DNA of 14,192 nucleotides. Source: Phycisphaerales bacterium UBA7812 (lineage in GTDB: Bacteria > Planctomycetota > Phycisphaerae > Phycisphaerales > UBA1924). Where the stretch lies: the NCBI GenBank assembly GCA_002480345.1, contig DLBY01000167.1, positions 1 through 14,192 of the forward strand, read 5' to 3'. A program made the translations under genes and the position numbers. The notes beneath the pieces were generated by a model. That model was not told the DNA's origin. It searched no databases and was given only the letters and a program-made list of their open reading frames with translations. This document shows positions 1 through 6,108 of the stretch, piece after piece (position 1 is the stretch's first letter; every line of letters begins with the position of its first letter).

Positions 1-107
1 CCGATCTGCCGGCACATCTGCTTGACCGAGAGCCCCTGGGACAGGTGCACCTCCGCCTCACGCAGCTTGTTGACGATCTGCTCCGCCGAATACCGCTTCC
101 GACCCAT
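1..107 (-). CDS. IS3-family transposase OrfA, N-terminal part (partial)
   Basis: The protein starts MGRKRYSAEQIVNKLREAEV and continues to the window edge, giving about 35 residues. This is the typical opening of IS3-family OrfA proteins (HTH_Tnp_1-like helix-turn-helix, which binds the IS ends), with the usual basic start and the SAEQIV...LREAE helix. A GGAG ribosome-binding site lies just upstream of the ATG at 107, supporting this start. In IS3 elements OrfA is followed by OrfB through a -1 programmed frameshift; that part lies outside the window. It is divergent from the OrfB remnant at 451-900, so the two do not belong to one intact IS copy. Confidence 0.75.
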   Translation of the reverse strand, partial: MGRKRYSAEQIVNKLREAEVHLSQGLSVKQMCRQI

Positions 108-179
108 GCCTGATCCTCCGTGTTCCATCCGCCGAGGCTACCAGCCTGGGAATGGACCAACTCTGAGGGGGGCATGTCA
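1..179 (-). mobile_element. IS3-family insertion sequence, left end (runs off window edge)
   Basis: Read on the minus strand, an IS3-type OrfA start is preceded by about 70 bp of leader ending in a terminus that reads TGACATGCCCCCCTCAGAG from 179 inward. The same end, in its other orientation, closes the OrfB remnant at 929: both finish in GGGGGCAnnTCA on the plus strand. That match between two independent ends is why the boundary is placed at 179. Only the first 179 bp of the element is in the window, so whether it is intact cannot be seen. Confidence 0.65.
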
Positions 180-339
180 CCCGGCCCATGAAGGTGCCGG
201 TGGCGCTCGTCCGGCAGGTCGCGGCAGTCGTCGCCGCATTGACCGAGCCGACTCGCTTCGGGCCGATCCACAAGGCGGTCGAGCATGCCCTCGGCGAGCG
301 CGTCGCCCCCTACGCGGTGCGTGTTCCACTGCGGTTTTG
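180..339. other. Unassigned sequence between the IS end and the helicase fragment
   Basis: This stretch lies between the IS end at 179 and the first recognisable helicase residues at 340. A plus-strand frame opening with ATG at 188 reads like protein (MKVPVALVRQVAAVVAALTE, then a segment including PIHKAVEHALGE), but I do not recognise it and it is in a different frame from the helicase piece. It could be a frameshifted part of the same disrupted gene or unrelated DNA brought in with the IS copies. Confidence 0.3.
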
Positions 340-450
340 GGCCGCTACTCACCGACCACGATGTACGAGGACTACGCGATTAGCGACCGACTCTTCCATT
401 GGCAGTCGCAGAGCACGACATCAGCCGATTCGCCTACCGGCCAGCGGCAC
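340..450 (+). pseudogene. Fragment of a DEAD/DEAH helicase C-terminal DUF3427 domain
   Basis: About 37 residues starting GRYSPTTMYEDYAIS and continuing with LFHWQSQSTTS and DSPTGQR match the signature I know from the DUF3427 domain at the C-terminus of superfamily II DEAD/DEAH helicases (often with an N-terminal PLD-like nuclease domain, in defence or repair settings). Nothing of the helicase core is visible, so this is a relic. At codon 450/451 the reading frame passes without a stop into IS3 OrfB sequence, so the relic is fused to the transposase fragment. An ATG at 361 could allow translation of a chimeric peptide of about 179 residues to 900, probably meaningless. The domain call rests on a short motif. 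Confidence 0.55.
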
Positions 451-900
451 ACCCGCGAGTGCTTGGCGATCGACGTGGCCCGTCGGCTGACGAGCGACGA
501 TGTCCTCGAGCGTCTGAGCTGGCTGATGGCGACGCGGGGCGTGCCAGCCCACATCCGACCCGACAACGGTCCTGAGATGACGGCGAAGGCCGTGCGGACC
601 TGGCTGCGTCGTGTCGGGGTGAAGACGCTGTACATCGAACCGGGAAGCCCGTGGGAGAACGGGTATGTCGAGAGCCTGAACGGGAAGCTGCGGGATGAAC
701 TGCTCGACCGGGAACGATTCGACACGCTGCACGAGGCCCGGGTGCTCATCGAGCGGTGGAGACATCACTACAACACGGTGCGACCTCACTCCGCTCTTGG
801 ATACCGGCCTCCGGCACCCGAGGCAATTGCTGCTGAGCCGTGCTCCGCAACGCTTCGCACGCCTCAGCAGCGGCAGGAGAACCACGCGTTATACTGTTGA
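451..900 (+). pseudogene. IS3-family transposase OrfB, C-terminal integrase-core fragment
   Basis: The frame from 451 reads TRECLAIDVARRL, then the rve integrase-core motifs IRPDNGPEM (second catalytic Asp) and NGYVESLNGKLRDELL (catalytic Glu), the HYNTVRPHSALGYRPPAPEA C-terminal block, and a TGA stop at 898-900. The N-terminal half, with the HTH_21 region and the first catalytic Asp, is missing, so it cannot be an active DDE transposase. It joins the DUF3427 helicase fragment in frame at 450/451. The transposase would cut and join IS ends. The remaining distance to the IS end at 929 is normal for IS3 elements, so the 3' end looks complete and the loss is at the 5' side. Confidence 0.85.
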
Positions 901-929
901 ATATTGGCACAAGGACTGGGGGCAGATCA
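451..929 (+). mobile_element. 5'-truncated IS3-family element with its right end
   Basis: This covers the OrfB fragment plus 29 bp to the right terminus. The end reads AAGGACTGGGGGCAGATCA up to 929. It resembles the plus-strand view of the other IS end at 161-179 (CAACTCTGAGGGGGGCATGTCA-like), sharing the GGGGG core, CA and the terminal TCA. No clear target-site duplication is seen: CCCGG follows 179 and CCGGA follows 929, which is suggestive but inconclusive. Confidence 0.6.
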
Positions 930-1199
930 CCGGAGAGCGGTGGTGTATCCGTGGGTCCTCGCAGGAGGTCGTCGACTGCGAGTTCGCTGAGCAGGTCGGC
1001 TTCGACATCGAGTCGTCGAGCAGGGGCTGACAGACTCCCCGGCTTGTGAGCAGATTCGGGCGATCGCTACGCGGCTCCTCCCCTCGTCGAGATCCACTTT
1101 TCTCGCAAGGTTTCGAGTGCATAACGCCTCCCCGGAGGACAGGCCTCAGCGTTGACGGCTCGGGTGCTGTCAGGTATTGTCGCCGATGCTGGGGGGTTC
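930..1199. other. Region with no supported gene, upstream of the sigma factor
   Basis: Several short frames are open here on both strands (for example a minus-strand reading with LLSELAVDDLLRGPTDTP and a plus-strand reading with LTDSPACEQIRAIATRLLP) but none has a recognisable domain or start. They may be remnants of the gene broken by the IS events. A purine-rich GGAGG at 1134-1138 could serve the TTG at 1152, the earlier possible sigma-factor start. Confidence 0.4.
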
Positions 1200-1793
1200 G
1201 TGAGCGATGCAGACGACATCACGATCTTGTTGGGCGAAGCCGCGTCACGCTCCCCCGAGGCGATCGATCGGCTCCTTCGGCTCGTGCGAGACGAACTCAG
1301 GCTTAGGGCGGCTAGGCAGATCGATCACATCGGAACGCCCGATTCGATCGAGCCGACCGCACTCGTGCACGAGGTTTATCTCCGCCTTTTCGGATCGGGT
1401 CGAGAGCTCGATTGGAAGAACCGCCAGCACTTCTTCATGGCCGCGACCCGCGCGATGCACGATGTCCTCGTCGAGCGTGCCCGGGCGGCAGTCGCCGAGA
1501 AGCGGGGCGGCGGGAAGCGACCGCTCTCGTTGACAACTGATCCTGTCACGAAGGGCCATGCTGAGCGGTTCCTCGAACTCGACGATGCGCTAGGGCTGCT
1601 CGAGCGGCTCCGTCCGGACCGAGCGGCCGTTGTCCGGCTCCGATTCTATGGAGGGTTCACGATCCAGGAGATCTCCGAGCTCACCGGCATGAGTGAACGA
1701 ACGGTTTCGAGGGAGTGGACGGTCGCTCGAATCTGGCTGAAAACCGAACTCGGCGACGATCCGACGCAACAAACAAAGTTCACCGATTTCTGA
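1200..1793 (+). CDS. ECF-family RNA polymerase sigma factor (planctomycete, kinase-associated type)
   Basis: This encodes a 197-residue alternative sigma factor that would direct RNA polymerase to a small regulon. Region sigma2 is at about residues 12-92, with the characteristic EPTALVHEVYLRL block, DWKNRQHFF and the LVERAR helix followed by a KRGGGKR linker. Region sigma4 is at about 118-182 (LELDDALGLLERLRPDRAAV, then VRLRFYGGFTIQEISELTG, SERTVSREW), containing the -35-binding HTH. The motif set fits the planctomycete ECF subfamily whose members sit beside Hanks kinases. The start is uncertain: GTG at 1200 places DADDITILL at the family's usual N-terminus. A TTG at 1152, with GGAGG 13 bp upstream, would add 16 residues. 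No anti-sigma factor is adjacent. The kinase gene begins about 40 bp downstream, implying co-transcription. Confidence 0.9.
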   Translation: MSDADDITILLGEAASRSPEAIDRLLRLVRDELRLRAARQIDHIGTPDSIEPTALVHEVYLRLFGSGRELDWKNRQHFFMAATRAMHDVLVERARAAVAEKRGGGKRPLSLTTDPVTKGHAERFLELDDALGLLERLRPDRAAVVRLRFYGGFTIQEISELTGMSERTVSREWTVARIWLKTELGDDPTQQTKFTDF

Positions 1794-1833
1794 TCGCCTC
1801 GAACGCCGTCGCGGCGGTACATTGGGCCATGGC

Positions 1834-4020
1834 ATGCCTGGCAGGATCCCGGAGATCATGTTCGAGCGACTCGCGTTGTTGATCGACGCCGAGGAGTCGG
1901 AGCGCGACGATCTCATCACACGATTCGGGCTCTCCGAGGATGAAGAATCTACGCTCCGCGGGCTGATCCGAGACGCCGCCGAGCCGTCTGAGTTCGACCT
2001 CGGCGTCGCTGGGATGTTCCCAACGCTATTGGGTGGGTCCGAGCCAAGGCTCTCAGGGTTCACCATCAAGGAGGAGCTCGGCCGGGGCGGGATGGGCGTG
2101 GTCTACCTCGCGTCAGACGAGACGCTCCACCGGGATGTCGCGATCAAGTTCATTCGAGCTGGGGCCGGCACTGAGGCGGAGGCTCGCCTGCTCGCGGAGG
2201 CCCGGACGGTTGCCCGGCTCGACCACCCGAAGATCGTTCCCGTCCATCAGTTCGGCAGCGAGGGCGACCGGGTATTTATCGTCTCCGCGTACATCGAGGG
2301 GCAGACGCTCCGCGATCATCTTGAGGGAGTGAGGCGCTCGGCGAATATGCCGCTCGACTCGACCGAGCCTCTTCCCGCCAATAGCCCAGTCAACTCCCGC
2401 ATCCGGTTGATTTGGACGCTCAAGCTTGTCCGAGACCTCTGTGATGCGATGGCACACTCCCACCGAGCGGGCATCGTGCACCGCGATCTCAAGCCATCCA
2501 ACATCCTCCTCAAGGAGGGCGATCGACCCTACATCACCGACTTCGGTATCGCTGTCTGCGGATCCACCGGCGATCCGATCACCCAAGTCGGCGGCACGCC
2601 GCGATACATGGCACCGGAGCAGTCGGGCGACATTGACGCGCCGATCACCCCATCGTCAGATGTCTTCGCGCTCGGCGTGGTCCTCTACGAGTTGCTCACG
2701 CTCAGACAGCCGCCACAGAAAGCGCACGCCGAATCGCGAGCGAGTTCCATAACCGCAGACGACTGGGCGGACCCGAGGCGTCTGAATCCGGCGATCCCGG
2801 TCGAATTGGCGCAACTGGCTAGGACGGCGTGCGCGGTGACGCCCACCGACCGATTTCAAGATGCCGGCGAGATGCTCGCGGCGCTCGACCGCGTCCTCGC
2901 GGGGCCGCTCACACCACCGGGTCTGTCGCTCGCACGTGTGAGATGGTGGATCGGTCGGCATCGGGTCATCGCGGCGGCGGCCTTCACCGCGATTGCCGTG
3001 GGGGCCGCGGCGGCGCTCGTTCCGATCTTGAGTGCACCGTCCTCACGCGGCGGCGTCAGACTGACCGATCCATCGACCCAGATCCTCACGATCAGCGCGT
3101 TTGACGGCCCTGCCCGCAGCCTCGGGACTCAGATCCCGATCAGGTCGGGTTCGCGGCGCGTCGAACTCCCGAGAGGACGGTATCGGATCACCGTCGGGAC
3201 CAACGCCGGCGTGCACGAGCTGACACGCCAGATCGTCGCCGGGCAGACGGTGGAGATTGAGTTGGCTGAGTTCTTCGGGGGCCCGGCCCTCGCGAGCCAG
3301 CCCAGCCAGATGGTGCTGATCCCAGGCGGAGACTATGTCGTGGGGTCGCCGCAGAGCCCGCTCGACGAGACGAAACCCGCAGCGGTGACGATCCAGTCGT
3401 TCCTCATCGATCGATTTGAGGTCACCAACGCGGAGTATCGCAGGTTCGTCCGAGCGACAGGCTCCTCACCGCCCGTGCTGTGGGGGAATGAGTACGACCC
3501 GGTGCTCGATCCGCTTCCCGTTGTGGGGATCTCGCAGGCGGACGCGCGGGCCTACGCCGAGTGGGTCGGCAAGCGGCTTCCGACCGACGCGGAGTGGGAG
3601 ATCGCGGCCGGTGGCCTCGATCGACGCGCGTATCCGTGGGGAAACGACCCCGAAATCCTCAAAACTGTGCAAGCGAGCTCGGCAATGCCCGCCGTCGCGA
3701 TCGATCCGAGCGTCGATCCGGACGCGTGGGACCTGTATCTTGCGGGCGTCCACGCCTCGGGTGATCTGCAGGCCGCGGGCCCCGATTGCACGCCCGAAGG
3801 CGTCTACGACCTCGCGGGGAATGTCGCCGAGTGGACCGACAGCGTGCTCGCTCCGCTTGGCCCCGCGACCTCCGGCGAGTTCGGGATAGCGAAGGGCAAT
3901 GCCTTTCGGATGATGGCGAGCGTGCCGCACAGGAACCAACTGCTGCTGGTCGCCAACGCCGACGACCGAGTCCTCGGTATCGGGTTCCGCTGCGCCGCCA
4001 CAGTCTCGACGCAGAACTGA
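1834..4020 (+). CDS. Membrane Ser/Thr protein kinase with C-terminal SUMF1/FGE-like domain
   Basis: About 728 residues. A Hanks-type kinase domain spans roughly 76-355: glycine loop GRGGMG (83-88), VAIK lysine (105), alphaC Glu (122), HRDLKPSN catalytic loop (Asp218), DFG (236-238), APE (260-262). A single membrane helix at about 377-401 follows basic WWIGRHR, putting the kinase in the cytoplasm. Outside is a PEGA-like beta segment (about 417-478), then a formylglycine-generating-enzyme/SUMF1 fold (about 491-724) with MVLIPGGDYVVGSP, DRFEVTNAEYRRF, KRLPTDAEWEIAA, YPWG, GNVAEWTD and GFRC. The usual RGGSW motif is replaced by KGNAF and the paired catalytic cysteines of true FGEs are not evident, so the domain is probably a sensor or ligand-binder, not an oxidase. 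The start is uncertain (TTG 1822, ATG 1834 or ATG 1858). Following the sigma factor closely, it likely controls it or the downstream HTH proteins. Confidence 0.9.
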   Translation: MPGRIPEIMFERLALLIDAEESERDDLITRFGLSEDEESTLRGLIRDAAEPSEFDLGVAGMFPTLLGGSEPRLSGFTIKEELGRGGMGVVYLASDETLHRDVAIKFIRAGAGTEAEARLLAEARTVARLDHPKIVPVHQFGSEGDRVFIVSAYIEGQTLRDHLEGVRRSANMPLDSTEPLPANSPVNSRIRLIWTLKLVRDLCDAMAHSHRAGIVHRDLKPSNILLKEGDRPYITDFGIAVCGSTGDPITQVGGTPRYMAPEQSGDIDAPITPSSDVFALGVVLYELLTLRQPPQKAHAESRASSITADDWADPRRLNPAIPVELAQLARTACAVTPTDRFQDAGEMLAALDRVLAGPLTPPGLSLARVRWWIGRHRVIAAAAFTAIAVGAAAALVPILSAPSSRGGVRLTDPSTQILTISAFDGPARSLGTQIPIRSGSRRVELPRGRYRITVGTNAGVHELTRQIVAGQTVEIELAEFFGGPALASQPSQMVLIPGGDYVVGSPQSPLDETKPAAVTIQSFLIDRFEVTNAEYRRFVRATGSSPPVLWGNEYDPVLDPLPVVGISQADARAYAEWVGKRLPTDAEWEIAAGGLDRRAYPWGNDPEILKTVQASSAMPAVAIDPSVDPDAWDLYLAGVHASGDLQAAGPDCTPEGVYDLAGNVAEWTDSVLAPLGPATSGEFGIAKGNAFRMMASVPHRNQLLLVANADDRVLGIGFRCAATVSTQN

Positions 4021-4081
4021 AAAAAATCCACAGATCTTGGCGAGGCAACCCCTCGGTTGACGGCTATCCAGTTGGGCAGCC

Positions 4082-4103
4082 GGACAGCTGGAGTCCGCTG
4101 TCC
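4082..4103 (+). promoter_or_regulatory. Hairpin upstream of the 151-residue gene
   Basis: A perfect 7-bp inverted repeat, GGACAGC (4082-4088) and GCTGTCC (4097-4103), is separated by 8 nt in the 109-bp gap between the kinase and the next gene. There is no T-run after it, so it does not look like an intrinsic terminator. It ends 26 bp before the ATG at 4130 and could be an operator or an mRNA structure affecting translation. Confidence 0.3.
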
Positions 4104-4129
4104 AGAGGGATGCAAGAACGGGGGGCGCA

Positions 4130-4585
4130 ATGGCCAACGGAGATCTGCTCATTCAGCTTCTGGTACCAGAGAAACCTTCGGGCAGCCAACTGACGGACGC
4201 CGAGTACACGGACGCCGTGAAGAACGCGGTCAGCGATCATCTGAAGGAAATCGGTCTCAACACGGCGATGCCGTCTTGGAAGAATCGAACCGATCTCCCC
4301 GCCGCCGAGTCCGGGATGCCTGCCTATGTCGATCAGCGTCTTGCCGCTGCTGGATTCAACAGCGCCGACTACGACTTCATTCTTGCGAGCGCTGGTCAGA
4401 ATCCGCAGATCACGGTGTACTGCATTCTCGACAACCAGATCCAGTGCTACGGCACGGTCGTTGTCAGTCCGAAAGCGCCGGGTGATCCGGACGCCTTCCG
4501 GTTGGATGTCGACCTTGATAACAACACCAGCGTCACGGTCCCGATCCGGTTTGTCGTCCGGCCCGACGCTGCGTTTCCGATCTGA
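4130..4585 (+). CDS. Unrecognised 151-residue protein in the sigma/kinase cluster
   Basis: I do not recognise this protein. It opens MANGDLLIQLLVPEKPSGSQ, has an alpha-helical, Asp/Glu/Lys-containing middle (TDAEYTDAVKNAVSDHLKEI), a stretch with AGFNSADYDFILASAGQNPQ, and a C-terminal beta-rich half (ITVYCILDNQIQCYGTVVV, then DLDNNTSVTVPIRFVVRP). There is no signal peptide or membrane segment, so it is probably cytoplasmic. The start at 4130 is preceded by a GGGGGG run 4-9 bp upstream that can act as a ribosome-binding site. It lies 109 bp after the kinase stop and 26 bp before the first HTH gene, so it may belong to the same transcript. Possible roles are a kinase substrate or a partner of the HTH proteins; neither is shown by sequence. 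Confidence 0.75.
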   Translation: MANGDLLIQLLVPEKPSGSQLTDAEYTDAVKNAVSDHLKEIGLNTAMPSWKNRTDLPAAESGMPAYVDQRLAAAGFNSADYDFILASAGQNPQITVYCILDNQIQCYGTVVVSPKAPGDPDAFRLDVDLDNNTSVTVPIRFVVRPDAAFPI

Positions 4586-4611
4586 TCACCGGCTCGCAGT
4601 GGTGTCCAAAC

Positions 4612-5169
4612 ATGAGTAGCCCGGATCGAGCACACGCCAACGGCTCTGCGGCAGGGGAAGATGCCGCAGGGCCTGCGGCATTCACCCGCCGTGAGATACT
4701 CGGGGGAAGGGCCGCCGATCAACAAGATAAAGGCCACCCTCTGACATTCCGCCCGTCGGATGCGGAGCGAAATGTCGTGCATCCTGTCCCCTCTGCGATG
4801 ATCGCGGACTATCGCCACGCCGATCCGGGCGCCCATATCGCAGCCCGGACGGACGAGGAGATCGCGACCACACTCCGGGAGTTCATTGGAGAGAGGACCT
4901 ACCGCCAGATCGCTCTGGACACCGGGTTCAACGCCGAATCGGTCCGTCGCTATCTACTCGGCAGGGGCCGCATCCCGGCGGTCTTCGTCGCGGCGGTGTC
5001 CAAAGTGTACGGAATCGATCCCGTCCCCTTGCTCCTCCACTGTGATCGCCCCGCGGCGTTCCGGCATTACCCGTCCAGTCAGCCGGCAGAGCGGTTCACG
5101 GAATCGATGATGCGGTCGCTCTGGCCGAAGCTGGTGGAGTGGTTCAACGAAAACACTGAAGCCCGTTAG
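4612..5169 (+). CDS. Helix-turn-helix regulator, copy A of a tandem pair
   Basis: 185 residues. The conserved core at about 80-142 begins TDEEIATTLREFIGERTYRQ and contains a homeodomain/Xre-like helix-turn-helix (YRQIALDTGFNAESVRRYL) followed by RIPAVFVAAVSKVYGIDP, a helix typical of Cro/C1-type folds. It should bind DNA as a regulator. The first 60-75 residues are Ala/Gly/Asp-rich and lack matching sequence in copy B, so the real start could be later (for example ATG 4798, leaving 123 residues). No clear ribosome-binding site precedes 4612. The C-terminus (SMMRSLWPKLVEWFNENTE) looks amphipathic helical. It is followed after 21 bp by its paralogue. Confidence 0.7.
   Translation: MSSPDRAHANGSAAGEDAAGPAAFTRREILGGRAADQQDKGHPLTFRPSDAERNVVHPVPSAMIADYRHADPGAHIAARTDEEIATTLREFIGERTYRQIALDTGFNAESVRRYLLGRGRIPAVFVAAVSKVYGIDPVPLLLHCDRPAAFRHYPSSQPAERFTESMMRSLWPKLVEWFNENTEAR
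4646..4680 (+). repeat. Alternating inverted repeats CTGCGGCA / TGCCGCAG / CTGCGGCA
   Basis: An 8-bp word occurs three times in alternating orientation: CTGCGGCA at 4646-4653, its reverse complement at 4662-4669, and CTGCGGCA again at 4673-4680. The middle copy can pair with either flanking copy, the geometry of two mutually exclusive hairpins. It lies in the low-complexity 5' part of the copy A HTH gene as annotated; if translation really starts downstream it would be in the leader. Confidence 0.45.
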
Positions 5170-5190
5170 GTTCGGAGATGACAGCGATCG

Positions 5191-5703
5191 ATGAGTGACC
5201 CCGCACACGAGCCCGTGATTCAGCCAACCCACCACGGCTTCTCTATCGACTTAAAACGAGCCGATCTGATGGGTACTTATTCGTGCAAAAATCCTGAAGC
5301 AAGCTCAATGACCAGGGCAAACGCCTCCACGCCGATACCGACTCCGCGTTCGAACGAGGAGATCGCTGAGGTCTTGAGGAAATTCGTCGGGCATCGCAGC
5401 TTTAGTCAGGTGAGCCGCGATGCCGGGGTTCACCGTGAGTCAGTCAGGCGGTATCTGAGCGGGACAACTCGGATCCCCGCCGAGTTCGTGGCGGCGGTGT
5501 GCAATGCCTACTGCCTCGACGCCATGGAGGTGCTGGTCAAGGACGCGAAAGGGCCCTACCGAAGTGTCTCGACGCACACGCCCGACGAACGCCTCTCAGA
5601 ATCGTTAAGCGATGCGCTCAAGCCGGCGATGGCCCGGTGGATGCGTGAGAGTATCGTTCCTCACGGCGCGTTTCTTCGGTCATTGTCGGATCACGCCGGA
5701 TAG
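5191..5703 (+). CDS. Helix-turn-helix regulator, copy B of a tandem pair
   Basis: 170 residues, a paralogue of the preceding gene. By hand alignment the core at about 54-116 (SNEEIAEVLRKFVGHRSFSQ, then ESVRRYL, RIPAEFVAAV) shares about 32 of 63 positions with copy A, including the HTH recognition helix. The N-terminal 50 residues and the C-terminal tail differ between the copies. It is likely DNA-binding and cytoplasmic. The start at 5191 has a GGAG about 13 bp upstream, slightly far; internal ATGs at 5269 and 5308 are alternatives, the last leaving mainly the conserved core. The pair probably arose by tandem duplication. Divergent residues at the turn (DTGFNAES versus DAGVHRES) suggest different DNA targets or division of labour. 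Confidence 0.75.
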   Translation: MSDPAHEPVIQPTHHGFSIDLKRADLMGTYSCKNPEASSMTRANASTPIPTPRSNEEIAEVLRKFVGHRSFSQVSRDAGVHRESVRRYLSGTTRIPAEFVAAVCNAYCLDAMEVLVKDAKGPYRSVSTHTPDERLSESLSDALKPAMARWMRESIVPHGAFLRSLSDHAG

Positions 5704-5818
5704 CCGAATCGAGTCGGCACCCCACCATTCACGTTTGATCACGCCGGCTCAGGATCGCGTATTGCCGTCATGCTCGGCCGCTGGATTCGATCGATTGCGG
5801 AATAGTTCCTGCTTGTTC

Positions 5819-5846
5819 TTGACATTGCTGCACCGGATTTTACACC
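5819..5846 (+). promoter_or_regulatory. Possible sigma70 promoter for the tRNA-like gene
   Basis: A consensus -35 TTGACA at 5819-5824 is followed after 16 bp by TACACC (5841-5846), a weak -10. It lies about 45-50 bp before the tRNA-like sequence at 5891, the distance expected for a tRNA promoter, in an otherwise gene-free gap. Confidence 0.4.
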
Positions 5847-5890
5847 GCGCACTGACGACGGCTCTCCGAGGTGGTTTGATCACAATGACT

Positions 5891-5952
5891 TACCCGGCTT
5901 CGGTAGCTGACTCTTAATCAGCGGATTGAAGGTTCGAGTCCTTCGGGGGGTA
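5891..5952 (+). pseudogene. tRNA-Lys(CTT)-like gene lacking a normal D-arm
   Basis: The 3' two thirds are a good tRNA: anticodon stem GCTGA/TCAGC around loop CTCTTAA (anticodon CTT, Lys), variable region GGATT, T-stem GAAGG/CCTTC around TTCGAGT, and a G-rich 3' acceptor strand ending in GTA. The 5' side is short. Only about 14-15 nt precede the anticodon stem instead of 26, and TACCC at 5891-5895 can pair only five bases with GGGTA at 5948-5952. The D-arm is reduced to GGCTTCGGTA. The simplest reading is a tRNA with a deletion of about 12 nt in its 5' half at an integration site. A functional D-armless tRNA seems unlikely in a bacterium. CCA is not encoded. Confidence 0.55.
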
Positions 5953-5957
5953 CTTTC
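5932..5957 (+). repeat. Left attachment-site copy (26-bp direct repeat, tRNA 3' end)
   Basis: Starts GTTCGAGTCCTTCGGGGGG and continues TACTTTC; identical over 26 bp to 11167-11192. It comprises the T-loop and 3' acceptor of the tRNA plus 5-6 bp beyond it, the standard core of tRNA-targeted tyrosine-recombinase sites. The integrase relic begins inside it and reads away to the right on the minus strand, as expected of attL. Confidence 0.7.
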
Positions 5958-6089
5958 CCGCTTTTGCGTCACCTCGCGTGCGTCCGCACCGGCTCGCAAA
6001 ACCCCTTCATTCTCAAGCACTTCCGGCGATTCGCTTCGATTGTTGCGGATCGATGCGGGTCTGTGCTGCGCCGCGAAATGCGTCGAGTG

Positions 6090-6108
6090 TGCGCCGGAAT
6101 CTGCGCCG
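6090..6108 (+). repeat. 19-bp near-repeat at left end of the element
   Basis: TGCGCCGGAATCTGCGCCG here matches 11106-11124 at 18 of 19 positions. Each copy contains two CTGCGCCG-like words 13 bp apart. It is inside the integrase relic, 133 bp from the left att core, and could be an integrase arm-binding site or chance in GC-rich DNA. Confidence 0.3.

Noticed and set aside
889..1122. Minus-strand frame of 77 codons in the IS-sigma gap
   Set aside because: Ser/Arg/Pro-rich, no start signal, crosses the IS end at 929; left as an unassigned region.
3466..4152. Minus-strand open frame of 228 codons opposite the kinase
   Set aside because: A GC-rich shadow of the SUMF domain region with no motif.
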